This document shows positions 38,503-48,356 of a stretch of DNA of 64,000 nt, piece after piece. Position 1 is the stretch's first letter; every line of letters begins with the position of its first letter. The notes under the pieces were generated by a model. It saw nothing but the letters and a program-made list of their open reading frames with translations. It did no database searches and was not told the DNA's origin. A program made the translations under genes and the position numbers. The stretch covers positions 3,038,001-3,102,000 of the forward strand of contig NZ_CP137892.1 of assembly GCF_033547155.1 (NCBI RefSeq), given 5' to 3'. The stretch is from Pseudomonas benzenivorans. GTDB lineage: Bacteria > Pseudomonadota > Gammaproteobacteria > Pseudomonadales > Pseudomonadaceae.

Positions 38503-39249
38503 TCAGCCGATCTGCTCCATGATCTCGTCGGAGATCTCGGCGTTGTGGTAGACGTTCTGCACGTCGTCGAGGTCTTCGAGCATGTCGATCAGCTTGATCA
38601 CCTTCTGCGCGGTCTCCAGATCCTCGATGGGCGCGGCGATCGAGGGGATCATGGCGATCTCCGAGTCGTCGCCCTTGAACCCGGCCTCGGCCAGTGCCTC
38701 GTTGACCGCGTGAAAATCGCTGAAGGGCGTGTAGACCTCGACCGAACCGTCCTCGCCAGCGACCACGTCGTCGGCGCCGGCCTCCAGCGCCGCCTCCATC
38801 AGGGCGTCTTCGTCCACGCCCGGAGCGTAGCTGATGTGCCCCTTGCGCTCGAACATGTAAGCCACCGAGCCGTCGGTACCGAGGTTGCCGCCGCACTTGC
38901 TGAAGGCGTGGCGCACTTCGGCGGCGGTGCGGTTGCGATTGTCGGTCATGGCCTCGACGATGATGGCCACGCCGCTCGGCGCATAGCCCTCGTAGCTCAG
39001 CTCGATCATGTTGTCGGCTTCGTTGGTGCCGGCCCCGCGGGCGATGGCGCGGTCGATCACATCGCGCGTCATGTTGGCGGTCAGCGCCTTGTCCACGGCC
39101 AGGCGCAGGCGCGGGTTGTCCGCAGGCACCCCGCCGCTCTTGGCCGCCACGGTCAGCTCACGAATGATCTTGGTGAAGATCTTGCCGCGCTTGGCGTCCT
39201 GACGCCCCTTGCGGTGCTTGATGTTGGCCCATTTGGAATGACCAGCCAT
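38503..39249 (-). CDS. yebC: YebC/PmpR family DNA-binding regulator
   Basis: This 248-residue protein begins [20 protein letters not shown], the family signature, and shows the three-domain YebC fold. The family includes PmpR, which represses pqsR in P. aeruginosa, and members that help ribosomes pass polyproline. The gene is in the conserved place between aspS and ruvC. The start has a nearby AGTGAG ribosome-binding site. Confidence 0.95.
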   Translation of the reverse strand: MAGHSKWANIKHRKGRQDAKRGKIFTKIIRELTVAAKSGGVPADNPRLRLAVDKALTANMTRDVIDRAIARGAGTNEADNMIELSYEGYAPSGVAIIVEAMTDNRNRTAAEVRHAFSKCGGNLGTDGSVAYMFERKGHISYAPGVDEDALMEAALEAGADDVVAGEDGSVEVYTPFSDFHAVNEALAEAGFKGDDSEIAMIPSIAAPIEDLETAQKVIKLIDMLEDLDDVQNVYHNAEISDEIMEQIG

Positions 39250-39333
39250 AACTCACTCCATCTTTGCTTCGAATCAGAATTGTAACGCCCAAAACCAAGG
39301 AGCCTGGCATCACCAGGCTCCTGTCGGCAGGGC

Positions 39334-41109
39334 TTACTCGGCCTTGGGCTGCTCGCGCAGGCGGATATGCAGCTCGCGCAGGGCCTTGTTGTCCACCTCG
39401 CCCGGGGCCTGGGTCATGACGCAGGCGGCGCTCTGGGTCTTCGGGAAGGCGATCACTTCGCGGATCGACTGGGCGCCGGTCATCAGCATCACCAGACGGT
39501 CCAGGCCGAAGGCCAGGCCACCATGGGGCGGCGCGCCGAACTTCAGGGCATCGAGGAGGAAGCCGAATTTCTCCTGCTGCTCGGCCTCGTCGATGCCCAG
39601 CACGCGGAACACCGCCTGCTGCATGCCCTTGTCATGGATACGGATGGAACCGCCCCCCAGCTCGGTGCCGTTCAGGACCATGTCGTAAGCCCGCGACAGC
39701 GCGGTCGACGGGCTCGCCTCCAGCTCGGCCGCACTGCAGCTCGGCGAGGTGAAGGGATGGTGCAACGAGGTCAGGCTGCCGTCGTCGTTTTCCTCGAACA
39801 TGGGGAAGTCCACCACCCACAGCGGCGCCCACGCGCAGGTCAGCAGGTTCAGGTCATGACCCAGCTTGATGCGCAGCGCGCCCAGGGCCTCGCTGACGAT
39901 CTTGGCCTTGTCGGCGCCGAAGAACACGATATCGCCATCGACCGCGCCGACGCGATCGAGGATGACCTCGAGATTCTCCGCCGGGATGTTCTTGACGATC
40001 GGCGACTGCAGGCCCTCGACGCCCTTGGCGCGCTCGTTGACCTTGATATAGGCTAGGCCCTTGGCGCCGTAGATGCCGACGAACTTGGTGTAGTCGTCGA
40101 TCTGCTTGCGCGGCATGCTCGCCCCGCCCGGCACGCGCAGCGCGGCGACGCGGCAGGCCGGATCGTTGGCCGGACCGCTGAACACCTTGAACTCGACGTC
40201 CTTGAGCTGGTCGGCCACGTCCACCAACTCCAGCGGGATACGCAGGTCCGGCTTGTCCGAACCGTAGCGGCGCATGGCCTCGGCGAAGCTCATGTGGGGG
40301 AAGTCGCCGAACTCCACATCCAGCACTTCCTTGAACAGCTGGCGCACCATCTTCTCGGTGATGCCCATGATGTCGCGTTCATCGAGGAAGCTGGTCTCGA
40401 TGTCGATCTGGGTGAACTCCGGCTGCCGGTCGGCGCGCAGGTCTTCGTCGCGGAAGCACTTGGCGATCTGGTAGTAGCGATCGAAGCCGGCCACCATCAG
40501 CAACTGCTTGAACAGCTGCGGCGACTGCGGCAGGGCGAAGAAGCTACCGGCGTGGGTGCGGCTCGGCACCAGGTAGTCACGCGCACCCTCCGGGGTCGCA
40601 CGAGTCAGAATCGGCGTCTCGACGTCGAGGAAGCCGTTGTCGTCCAGGTAGCGACGGATGCTGGTGGTGATGCGCGAGCGCAGCTTGAGCTTCTCGGCCA
40701 TCTCCGGGCGACGCAGGTCGATGAAGCGGTAGCGCAGGCGGGTCTCCTCGCCGACATCGGTGTATTCGTTGAGCGGGAAGGGCGGGGTCTCCGCCTCGTT
40801 CAACACTTCCAGCTGGTAACCCAGCACCTCGATGGCACCGGAGGCCATGTTCGGGTTGACCGCGCCGGCCGGGCGCAGACGTACCTTGCCGGTCAGCTTG
40901 ACCACGTACTCGCTGCGCACCTTGTCGGCCGTGGCGAAGGTCTCGGCACGATCCGGGTCGAACACCACCTGGGCCAGGCCCTCGCGGTCACGAATATCGA
41001 GGAAAATCACCCCGCCATGGTCGCGACGGCGGTGCACCCAACCGCAAAGGGTGACTTCCTGGCCGTCCAGGCTCTCGTTCAGTTGGCCGCAATAGTGGCT
41101 GCGCATCAT
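39334..41109 (-). CDS. aspS: Aspartyl-tRNA synthetase (probably nondiscriminating)
   Basis: This 591-residue class IIb synthetase has an N-terminal OB-fold anticodon-binding domain ([24 protein letters not shown]), motif 2 around [20 protein letters not shown], and motif 3 in [13 protein letters not shown]. The insertion (GAD) domain is present. In Pseudomonas, which uses GatCAB, AspRS also charges tRNA-Asn. The ATG at 41,109 gives the length and N-terminus ([10 protein letters not shown]) of P. aeruginosa AspS; an upstream in-frame start at 41,250 would add a non-family 47 residues. Confidence 0.97.
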   Translation of the reverse strand: MMRSHYCGQLNESLDGQEVTLCGWVHRRRDHGGVIFLDIRDREGLAQVVFDPDRAETFATADKVRSEYVVKLTGKVRLRPAGAVNPNMASGAIEVLGYQLEVLNEAETPPFPLNEYTDVGEETRLRYRFIDLRRPEMAEKLKLRSRITTSIRRYLDDNGFLDVETPILTRATPEGARDYLVPSRTHAGSFFALPQSPQLFKQLLMVAGFDRYYQIAKCFRDEDLRADRQPEFTQIDIETSFLDERDIMGITEKMVRQLFKEVLDVEFGDFPHMSFAEAMRRYGSDKPDLRIPLELVDVADQLKDVEFKVFSGPANDPACRVAALRVPGGASMPRKQIDDYTKFVGIYGAKGLAYIKVNERAKGVEGLQSPIVKNIPAENLEVILDRVGAVDGDIVFFGADKAKIVSEALGALRIKLGHDLNLLTCAWAPLWVVDFPMFEENDDGSLTSLHHPFTSPSCSAAELEASPSTALSRAYDMVLNGTELGGGSIRIHDKGMQQAVFRVLGIDEAEQQEKFGFLLDALKFGAPPHGGLAFGLDRLVMLMTGAQSIREVIAFPKTQSAACVMTQAPGEVDNKALRELHIRLREQPKAE

Positions 41110-41369
41110 GGTGGTAGTCGCTTCTCTTGAGTCTTGAATTCGTTGGACCGCAACGCTTGCGGCATGCTTAACCGGCTTCGCGGCAGGCCGAACCGGCAGA
41201 ACCACGCGGCATGACAGGACCGCCGGCGCCCTTGTGCAGGCAGCCATCAACCGGAATGCCGCGGCAAAGCGCGGGATTATATATGGTTAGGCCGCCACGT
41301 GCAGCCGCCTCCCCGCGCAGCCGCGCCATGCCTCTCTTATACTCAGTGCCTGCCCGCAGGAGATCGAAC

Positions 41370-42488
41370 ATGGCCATCCCCCGTATCGCCGAGCTGAGCA
41401 CCGACCAACTGGCGGACTTTCGCCAGGAAGCCGCCGAGCAGTTCCAACGCTGCGAACAGCTGCTGATCGAACTGGAACACGCACCGGACGACGGCGAACG
41501 CCTGCGTGATCTGTTCCGCCAGGTGCACACCCTCAAGGGCAACCTCGGCATTGTCGGCCTGGGAGCATTGATCCCCCTGCCCCAGGCGCTGGAAGATGTG
41601 CTCGACCGCCTGCGCCAGATGCAGCTGGACTTCGACAGCCTGCTCGGCGACATCCTACTGCTCAGCCTGGACCATCTGAAGGAATTGCTCGAACACGCCT
41701 TCAGCGGCGCCCCCGCCCGCCTCGACGACACTCAGATCGACACCCTCAGCCAGGCGCTGAGCGCCCTATCCAGCGCCCCCGCCGAGCGCCAGGCGACCAT
41801 GCGCCGCACCCTGCTGGAACAACTCGCGCCCGACACTCGCCTGATCGCCCCAACGCCGACAGACGACTCGCCGGCCCGCGAACTGATCGAGCGCCACGGC
41901 CTCGAGCCCGATGCCGACCTGCTGTTTTTCCTGGAACTGATGCAGGCCAGCGAACGTCGCTCGCATTATTGGCAAGGCCGCGGCCTGCGCCAGCTGGACC
42001 TGGCACTGACTATCAACAGTCTCGGCAACAGCCCCGAAGACCCTCGGCAACTGGCGGCCGCCGTGTGCCTGCACGACCTGGGCATGGCCTTCCTGCCGCT
42101 GACCATGCTGCACAAGCAATCCCAGCTGAACCCCGAAGAACTCGAGCAGATGCAGGCGCACCCCGGCGTGGCGAGCAACCTGCTCGGGCATATGCCCTGC
42201 TGGAGCGACGCCGCAGAGATCGTCCTGCAGCACCAGGAACACGCCGACGGCAGTGGTTACCCCAAAGGACTGAAGGAAAGCGACACCCGCCCCGGCGCGC
42301 TCATTCTCAATATCGTCGATACCTTCGATGCACGCACCCATGAACGCGCCCATCAAACCCTGAGCAAGCGCCCATTACTGCGTGCCATCCTGGAAATCAA
42401 TGGCCTGGCCGGCAGCCAGTTCAGCGCACACTGGGTCGAGGTGTTCAATCGCAGCCTGCGCCAACACCCCCAGCTGACCCAGCGCTGA
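41370..42488 (+). CDS. Hpt domain fused to degenerate HD-GYP-like domain
   Basis: This 372-residue protein has an N-terminal histidine-phosphotransfer (Hpt) domain with the phosphoacceptor His53 in VHTLKGNLG. A C-terminal HD-GYP-like domain follows with HDLGM (235-239), HPGVA (264-268) and HQEHADGSGYP (288-298). Canonical HD-GYP c-di-GMP phosphodiesterases have HDIGK, HPxxG and HHExxDGxGYP, so three positions differ. The ATG at 41,370 has CAGGAG upstream. It is divergent from aspS, with 260 bases between, and lies before dps. It probably receives phosphate from a hybrid sensor kinase encoded elsewhere. Confidence 0.85.
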   Translation: MAIPRIAELSTDQLADFRQEAAEQFQRCEQLLIELEHAPDDGERLRDLFRQVHTLKGNLGIVGLGALIPLPQALEDVLDRLRQMQLDFDSLLGDILLLSLDHLKELLEHAFSGAPARLDDTQIDTLSQALSALSSAPAERQATMRRTLLEQLAPDTRLIAPTPTDDSPARELIERHGLEPDADLLFFLELMQASERRSHYWQGRGLRQLDLALTINSLGNSPEDPRQLAAAVCLHDLGMAFLPLTMLHKQSQLNPEELEQMQAHPGVASNLLGHMPCWSDAAEIVLQHQEHADGSGYPKGLKESDTRPGALILNIVDTFDARTHERAHQTLSKRPLLRAILEINGLAGSQFSAHWVEVFNRSLRQHPQLTQR

Positions 42489-42641
42489 ACATCCCGCTCG
42501 CCCAACCACAAACACAGGCGCCCCTCCCAATAGCCTCCAACCATCGCCGCCATTGATAGAACCGTCTCCGACCGGTCCAGCCCCCCATGCTAGGCTTCGT
42601 CAATCACATGAGGCCCCGCGTACCGCCAGAGGAGAAAAGAC

Positions 42642-43112
42642 ATGGAAATCAATATCGGAATCGCCGAGCAGGATCGCGCCGCCATTGCCGAAGGCCTGTC
42701 CCGCCTGCTTGCCGACACCTACACCCTGTATCTGAAGACCCACAACTTTCACTGGAATGTCACCGGCCCGATGTTCAACACCCTGCACCTCATGTTCGAG
42801 GGTCAGTACACCGAACTGGCACTGGCTGTCGACCAGATCGCCGAGCGCATCCGCGCCCTCGGCTTCCCCGCCCCCGGCACCTACGCCGCCTATGCCCGCC
42901 TGTCTTCGATCAAGGAAGAAGAAGGCGTGCCGAGCGCGCCGGACATGATCAAGCAGCTGGTGCAAGGCCAGGAAGCCGTCGTGCGCACCGCCCGCGGCAT
43001 CTTCCCGCTACTCGACAAAGTCAGCGACGAGCCCACCGCCGACCTGCTGACGCAACGCATGCAGGTGCATGAGAAAACCGCCTGGATGCTGCGCAGCCTG
43101 CTCGACGCCTAA
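42642..43112 (+). CDS. dps: Dps-family ferritin-like DNA-protection protein
   Basis: This 156-residue protein has the ferroxidase motif [17 protein letters not shown] followed by [20 protein letters not shown]. Dps dodecamers oxidise and store iron and protect DNA in stationary phase. The position beside aspS matches P. aeruginosa. A terminator-like hairpin lies directly after it. Confidence 0.92.
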   Translation: MEINIGIAEQDRAAIAEGLSRLLADTYTLYLKTHNFHWNVTGPMFNTLHLMFEGQYTELALAVDQIAERIRALGFPAPGTYAAYARLSSIKEEEGVPSAPDMIKQLVQGQEAVVRTARGIFPLLDKVSDEPTADLLTQRMQVHEKTAWMLRSLLDA

Positions 43113-43125
43113 CCCCTCCGCAACA

Positions 43126-43151
43126 GCGGCCCGTCTCGCACGGGCCCTTTT
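43126..43151 (+). terminator. Terminator after dps
   Basis: GGCCCGT pairs with ACGGGCC around CTCGC and is followed by CTTTT. Confidence 0.7.
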
Positions 43152-43215
43152 GCTAGGCGCAGGACAGGTGCTTGTTCTATGCTTGGGCGATTCGCATTTG
43201 GCCACAGTGACGTGC

Positions 43216-44283
43216 ATGAACCAGCCAAGCAAAGTTCCCAGCATTATCGAGATGTTTCCGGAAGACACGCGCGAGTCCGCCGCCCTTCTGAAACAGGCCG
43301 TGCCGCTGATGATGCGTCACGCCATCCCCCCCAACCCCATGCATTACGCGCTCTGGTACACCTACAGCAAGGGCCAGGAGCCCGAGCTCAATCGCCGCCT
43401 GGAGAAAATCACCCAGGACTTCGACAGCTTCCCGGCGGAAACTGCCGCCAAGCTCTTTCGCGACTACATCATCCGCGGCGAACTCGAGGAGGCCCGTGCT
43501 GGGCAGCAGCAGGTCATCGAGTTGGTCGACGATATCGAAGGTGATGTTTCGCTCAGCGTGCAGGGCAGCCGCAACTACCAGAACAGCCTGGAGCAAGGCC
43601 TGGCAGCCCTCCAGGAGCCCCTCATCGACGACTTGCCCAGCGTTCTGAACGACCTGCAGCACAGCACCCAGCAGATGCAGGACCAGCAGGAGAAGTTCCT
43701 CTACCGCCTGCGCGCCGCGCAGAGCGAGATCCAACACCTGCGCAGCCAGCTCGAGCGCGCCCACCTGGCCGCAACCCTGGACAGCCTGACCCACGTATTC
43801 AACCGCCATGCCTTTACCCGCCTGCTGGAACAGGCCCTGAGCAAAGGCCACGAAGGCGTAGCCCTGGTCATGCTCGACATCGATCACTTCAAGCAATTCA
43901 ACGACCAATATGGCCACCCGCTGGGCGACCGGGTGCTGCAGCACGTCGGCCAGCTTCTGCGCGACCTGCTGCCACCGCGGGCCATGGCCGCACGTTATGG
44001 CGGCGAAGAATTCTGCGTCATCCTGCGTGAATGCCATGACCTCGCCAGCGTCCACGCCTTCGCCGAACAACTGCGCATGAAGATCCAGTCACTGCGCATC
44101 AAGGTCAGACGCACCGACCAGGTACTCGACAGCATCACCGCCTCCTTCGGCTTCGCCCTCGCCGAAGCCGGAGACAACGTAGAGAACCTGCTTACCCGCG
44201 CCGATGACGCGCTCTACCAAGCCAAACGCAACGGCCGCAACCAGGCCCGCCCCTGCCCTACGCAGGCCGAGCTCAGCGCCTGA
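43216..44283 (+). CDS. Diguanylate cyclase (GGDEF domain)
   Basis: This 355-residue protein makes cyclic-di-GMP. The C-terminal GGDEF domain has its active site as GGEEF in ARYGGEEFCVIL, with the metal Asp in LDIDHFKQFNDQYGHPLGD. The N-terminal ~190 residues are helical with a coiled coil (QDQQEKFLYRLRAAQSEIQHLRSQLE) and have no membrane segment, so it is likely cytoplasmic. No RxxD inhibitory site is obvious five residues before GGEEF. The ATG at 43,216 is chosen for the family-like start MNQPSKVPSIIEMF. Confidence 0.93.
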   Translation: MNQPSKVPSIIEMFPEDTRESAALLKQAVPLMMRHAIPPNPMHYALWYTYSKGQEPELNRRLEKITQDFDSFPAETAAKLFRDYIIRGELEEARAGQQQVIELVDDIEGDVSLSVQGSRNYQNSLEQGLAALQEPLIDDLPSVLNDLQHSTQQMQDQQEKFLYRLRAAQSEIQHLRSQLERAHLAATLDSLTHVFNRHAFTRLLEQALSKGHEGVALVMLDIDHFKQFNDQYGHPLGDRVLQHVGQLLRDLLPPRAMAARYGGEEFCVILRECHDLASVHAFAEQLRMKIQSLRIKVRRTDQVLDSITASFGFALAEAGDNVENLLTRADDALYQAKRNGRNQARPCPTQAELSA

Positions 44284-44450
44284 TTTGAGTACCCCAGTCC
44301 TTTGCGGTTAAATACCCCGCGTGCGCCGAGCCGAAGCCTCGGTTCGGCGCATAGGCTGGCCCCGCACGCTTCTTCAACGCCCTTCCTTCCATGGCCAAGC
44401 ATGCAAAGCCAGCTCTTCCTCGCGCATCTTCTATAGTGAGTTCATCGAGC

Positions 44451-45056
44451 ATGTTGAAAATCGTCCACCTTCTGACAGGCGCAGCCGCAATGCTGCTGTC
44501 CTTGACTGCCAGCCTGAGCAGCGCCGCGCTGCCATTTCTGCAACACCCCGACGCCCTCTGCCTCGCCCTGTTTGGCCTGCTGAACCTACTCTTGGCACCA
44601 CAACTGCCCATCTGGCACGCCGGCCTGCGCCACCACCTGCAGAATCTGGTTTCCGCCTTGCTGATCCTGGCAACCTTGCTACAAGCCCTGATACTGCTTG
44701 CCCCTCTACCGATGATCGTCAATCAACCGGCCACCCTCTTCAGCCTACTCGGCGCAGCCGCCGCCGTGCTCCTGCATCTGGGCACCAATCTGCGCCTACA
44801 GAGCCGCGACGATAGCGCCCCGGCACCGAACAACGCGGACCGAGAAACCGGCACGGTCAAGTGGTTCAATACCTCCAAGGGCTTCGGCTTCATTTCCCGC
44901 GATTCGGGGGACGATATCTTCGTGCACTTTCGCGCCATCCGCGGCGAAGGCCACCGCGTGCTGGTCGAAGGCCAGCGTGTCGAGTTCTCCGTCATGCAGC
45001 GCGACAAAGGCCTGCAGGCAGAAGATGTGATAGCGGCGCCGTCACACCGCCGCTAA
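44451..45056 (+). CDS. Membrane-anchored cold-shock domain protein
   Basis: This 201-residue protein has about four membrane helices in the first 115 residues and a C-terminal cold-shock domain at 131-196. The RNA-binding motifs are KGFGFI (143-148) and DIFVHF (155-160). Such tethered cold-shock proteins are known in Pseudomonas but their function is not established. The ATG at 44,451 gives the first hydrophobic segment cleanly. A terminator follows the stop. Confidence 0.88.
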   Translation: MLKIVHLLTGAAAMLLSLTASLSSAALPFLQHPDALCLALFGLLNLLLAPQLPIWHAGLRHHLQNLVSALLILATLLQALILLAPLPMIVNQPATLFSLLGAAAAVLLHLGTNLRLQSRDDSAPAPNNADRETGTVKWFNTSKGFGFISRDSGDDIFVHFRAIRGEGHRVLVEGQRVEFSVMQRDKGLQAEDVIAAPSHRR

Positions 45057-45064
45057 CACGCCCC

Positions 45065-45099
45065 AACGAAAAAGCCCGCAGTTAGCGGGCTTTTTCGTT
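45065..45099. terminator. Bidirectional terminator between the cold-shock gene and slyX
   Basis: AACGAAAAAGCCCGC and GCGGGCTTTTTCGTT are perfect complements around AGTTA. Both convergent genes use it. Confidence 0.85.
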
Positions 45100-45113
45100 G
45101 GGTTACATGAGGA

Positions 45114-45320
45114 TTAATAGTGGGGTGGCGGCGCTTCGTCCTCCGCAACATCGAGCTGTCCGCTGAGCTCCTCCTGACGCTTGGCCAGGGCCTCCAACTG
45201 CAACTGCACACGCTCGAGCAAGCGTTGCTGCGTCACGATCTCGTCATTGAGCGCCTGAATAGTATCATCCTGAAACGCCAACCGACTTTCCAGTTCCGTA
45301 ATACGCTCCTCTAGGCTCAT
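45114..45320 (-). CDS. slyX: SlyX family protein
   Basis: This 68-residue coiled-coil protein begins [22 protein letters not shown] and ends EAPPPHY, the conserved SlyX tail. The function is unknown. It lies 3 bases after the HIT-like gene on the same strand, so the two are an operon. Confidence 0.9.
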   Translation of the reverse strand: MSLEERITELESRLAFQDDTIQALNDEIVTQQRLLERVQLQLEALAKRQEELSGQLDVAEDEAPPPHY

Positions 45321-45323
45321 CGC

Positions 45324-45746
45324 TCACTCCTCGAAGTGGAAGTTATCGGTCAATACCAAGCGTAACTTAGCCTTTATCAGCGCCACCTGATCCCCGCCAT
45401 ACGGCAACGCCGGATGCCGGCCCCATACCGGGGCCGGCCAGGCCGCATCACTACGGCGGCGCACGATAACGTGCATATGCAGCTGGCTGACCAAATTCCC
45501 CAGGGTCGCAACATTCATCTTGTCGGCGGCGAAGGTGTCCTTGAGCGTCTCGGCCAACAGCGTGGTTTCATGCCAGAGCATCCGCTGATCCTCGACATCC
45601 AGCTGAAACAACTCACTGACCTCCTCCCGACGCGGCACCAAGATAAACCAGGGGTAATGCGCATCGTTCATCAGCAACAGGCGGCACAGGGGGAAGTCCC
45701 CCAGTGGCAACGCATCTTGCTGCAGACGTGGATCCAAGACAAACAT
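45324..45746 (-). CDS. HIT-like (histidine triad) domain protein
   Basis: This 140-residue protein has the HIT fold, but the triad reads QLHMHVIV. The first histidine of the usual HxHxH is a glutamine, as in a Pseudomonas subgroup with the RRRSDAAWPAPVWG tail. The central histidine that would act as nucleophile is retained. Likely a nucleotide hydrolase or transferase of unknown substrate. Confidence 0.85.
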   Translation of the reverse strand: MFVLDPRLQQDALPLGDFPLCRLLLMNDAHYPWFILVPRREEVSELFQLDVEDQRMLWHETTLLAETLKDTFAADKMNVATLGNLVSQLHMHVIVRRRSDAAWPAPVWGRHPALPYGGDQVALIKAKLRLVLTDNFHFEE

Positions 45747-46444
45747 ACCGCCCCTCCCGCTCGACCATTCAATAACAACAGCTTAGCGCCACTGCCGACC
45801 ACCGGATGCAACCAGCGAGCGCCGCGCAGGATACGACGGAAACAAGCCAACTTCACCCAATCAGTCACGCCATGGACGTCACCTCGCCGCGCATGGCGGG
45901 CACACTTTCTGTTTCTTCCCGTAATGGATGCACCACCTGCGTTACCGCCTAACGCCAGCAACCGCCAGACCCAGCACCACAACCTCGCCCTTCTGCACCC
46001 CTGCCCGGTATATAGAAAAACCTCGTCAAACCGCCCAGATCGGCCCAGTCAAACACGATAAAGGCCTCATCGCCCGACACGGCGACAGACACCCCAGGGC
46101 AGAAACGCAACACACAGGACCGCAACACACACTTTGAGCATGACTTTTGCTATACGCTACGCCATTGCTCGGAATGCCCGCAGGCAGGCCAGCAAGATCC
46201 GGTTTTCGCAACCGAATACACCAGAATCCGTCGACGCTAAGGGCCGCAAGCGAAAATCTACAGAATTGCGACATGCATCATAGGCATTTGCGACACGCCC
46301 GTGATGAAAGCGCAACGAATAGATTGCAACTATCGCCAACTTTAACCGCGTGCTATAAGTTAGCGCCGACACAAAAAGAAAGAGCCGCCCATACAACAAC
46401 TTACATGGGCAGCGCAACTCTTCTAAACCAAAGGAGCAGTCACG
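45747..46444. other. 698-base intergenic region upstream of the OprD porin
   Basis: No convincing gene is seen. The region becomes AT-rich toward 46,340-46,440 and contains TATAAG at about 46,350, a possible -10 element, with no well-spaced -35 that I can support. A hairpin (GCCCAT/ATGGGC) lies in the leader at about 46,388-46,411. The length leaves room for regulator sites or a small RNA. Confidence 0.5.
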
Positions 46445-47737
46445 ATGCAAGTGATGAAGTGGAGCGTAATCGCCCTGGCAGTCGCCGCGGGCACCACCCA
46501 AATGGCTTTCGCCTCGAGCCAGTCCGAGTCCAACGGCATTGTTGAAGACAGCAGCTTCAACATCTTCAACCGCATTCTGTACCAGAACCGCGACTTCCGT
46601 AACGGTGGCGAAAATAGCCAGCACACTGCCAAACCGGCCGGCCAACGTAACGGCTACCGTGAAGAGACCGGCCTAGGCATCCGCCTGCTGTTCGAATCCG
46701 GCTTCACCCAGGGCACCGTAGGTGTTGGTTTCGATGCCCACAGCCTGAGCAGCATCAAGCTGGACAGCGGCAAGGGCCGCGTTGGCACCGGTCAGTTCGA
46801 CAAGACCGATGACCATAGCGCCGACGACACCCAGAGCGAAGTAGGCGGCGCCATCAAGTTCCGCATCTCCGACACCGTTCTGAAGCACGGCAACCAGTTC
46901 GTTGGCAGCCCGGTATTCTCCACCGACGACAGCCGCATCCTGCCTGAAGTTGCCACCGGCACTCTGCTGACCAGCAACGAGATCGAAGGCCTGGAGCTGA
47001 CCGCCGGTCGCTTCACCGCCCTGAGCAGCCAGACCAGCACCGACCGTGACACCTTCGGCCTCAATGAAGCCAACATCATCGGCGCCAGCTACAGCTTCAC
47101 CGACAACTTCAGTGGCGCCATCCACGCATCCGACGTGGAAGACCACTTCAAGAAGAAGTACATCAACCTGAACTACAACCTGCCCCTGGCAGCTGAGCAG
47201 GCTCTGAACTTCGACTTCAACGCCTACAAGACCGACGACCAAGGTCGCAAGTTGTCCGGCGACATCGACAACAAGATCTGGAGTTTGGCCGCCGCCTACT
47301 CCATGGGTGCGCACAAGTTCACCCTGGCCCACCAGCGTTCTTCCGGTGATAGCGCCTATGCCTATGGCATCGACGGTAACGGCACCATCTGGCTGGCCAA
47401 CTCGGTTCAGTTCTCCGACTTCGACCGCGAAGACGAACGCTCCTGGCAGGCTCGCTACGACCTGAACATGGCCTCCTACGGCGTACCGGGCCTGAGCTTC
47501 ATGACCCGCTACATCACCGGTGACAACATCGAAACCGGCGTAGCCGGTGCCGGTGAAGGCAAAGAGCACGAGTGGGATATCGAAGCCAAGTACGTGATCC
47601 AGGAAGGCGCCGCCAAGGACCTGTCCTTCCGCGTACGTAACGCCATCTGGCGCGCCAACGGTGCCCAGAATGCACACTACAGTTCCGACGTGAACGACTT
47701 CCGTCTGATCGTCGAATACCCGCTGGAAGTGCTGTAA
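46445..47737 (+). CDS. oprD: OprD-family outer-membrane porin
   Basis: This 430-residue protein has a signal peptide (MQVMKWSVIALAVAAGTTQMAFA) and an 18-strand beta-barrel typical of OprD porins, ending in VEYPLEVL with a C-terminal hydrophobic pattern suited to BAM recognition. OprD channels take up basic amino acids and peptides and, in P. aeruginosa, carbapenems. Whether this is OprD itself or a paralogue with other specificity cannot be settled here. AAAGGAG precedes the ATG. A terminator follows. Confidence 0.93.
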   Translation: MQVMKWSVIALAVAAGTTQMAFASSQSESNGIVEDSSFNIFNRILYQNRDFRNGGENSQHTAKPAGQRNGYREETGLGIRLLFESGFTQGTVGVGFDAHSLSSIKLDSGKGRVGTGQFDKTDDHSADDTQSEVGGAIKFRISDTVLKHGNQFVGSPVFSTDDSRILPEVATGTLLTSNEIEGLELTAGRFTALSSQTSTDRDTFGLNEANIIGASYSFTDNFSGAIHASDVEDHFKKKYINLNYNLPLAAEQALNFDFNAYKTDDQGRKLSGDIDNKIWSLAAAYSMGAHKFTLAHQRSSGDSAYAYGIDGNGTIWLANSVQFSDFDREDERSWQARYDLNMASYGVPGLSFMTRYITGDNIETGVAGAGEGKEHEWDIEAKYVIQEGAAKDLSFRVRNAIWRANGAQNAHYSSDVNDFRLIVEYPLEVL

Positions 47738-47763
47738 TCCTGCGCTAGTTCGATAGCAACTAG

Positions 47764-47792
47764 AAAAAGCCCGGCTTCTGCCGGGCTTTTTT
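47764..47792. terminator. Terminator after the OprD porin
   Basis: AAAAAGCCCGG and CCGGGCTTTTTT enclose CTTCTG. Works on both strands, between convergent genes. Confidence 0.85.
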
Positions 47793-47832
47793 GTGCTTGC
47801 TCCATAGACAACGCGAATCCGGGCACCGGCAT

Positions 47833-48249
47833 CTAGGCAAGCGGCAAGGCATAGGTCCCGGTGACATGAGCCACCAGTTCGTCCTCGCTACCCGCCGAGT
47901 AGAGCGACACCTCACACACCGCCTGGCGCCGGCTCAGGCGCAGGATGCGCGCTTCCGCCAGCAGGTCCACCGGCCTGGGCTTGACCAGGAAGTTGATGTT
48001 CAGGTTCGACGTAACCGCCATCTCAACCCGCCCCAAACGCCCCAGCACCACCGCGTACATGGCCGCATCGCCCAAGGCCATGATGGTCGGACCGGAAATA
48101 GTGCCACCCGGGCGCACCAGCTTGCCGTGAAACGGCACCCGCGCCAGCGCCCCCTGCTCGTCCAGCCGATCGATACACAGCCCCATATCCTCGGCCATCG
48201 GCAACCCCGCCCGAATCAACATCTGGACTTCTTGCGCCGTCATCACCAT
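47833..48249 (-). CDS. PaaI-family thioesterase
   Basis: This 138-residue hotdog-fold enzyme has the PaaI/HGG-like motif VPFHGKLVRPGGTISGPTIM and the GDAAMYAVV helix. It probably hydrolyses aryl- or acyl-CoA. The ATG at 48,249 has AGGAGG upstream; a second ATG is at 48,243 and an in-frame start at 48,354 lacks support. It is divergent from proS, with 107 bases between. Confidence 0.88.
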   Translation of the reverse strand: MVMTAQEVQMLIRAGLPMAEDMGLCIDRLDEQGALARVPFHGKLVRPGGTISGPTIMALGDAAMYAVVLGRLGRVEMAVTSNLNINFLVKPRPVDLLAEARILRLSRRQAVCEVSLYSAGSEDELVAHVTGTYALPLA

Positions 48250-48356
48250 ACCTGCCTCCTCGCTCACTACCGCCGCGCCCGTCCTGTACGCCACTGGACA
48301 GGCACCGTACAATGCCGGCCAGTTAAACGCCCTTGCAACCGACAGAACGGCCAAAC

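Noticed and set aside
46673..47677. A 334-codon leftward frame opposite the OprD porin
   Set aside because: It is antisense to the porin and looks Val/Gly-rich because of the porin codon pattern. No start signals.
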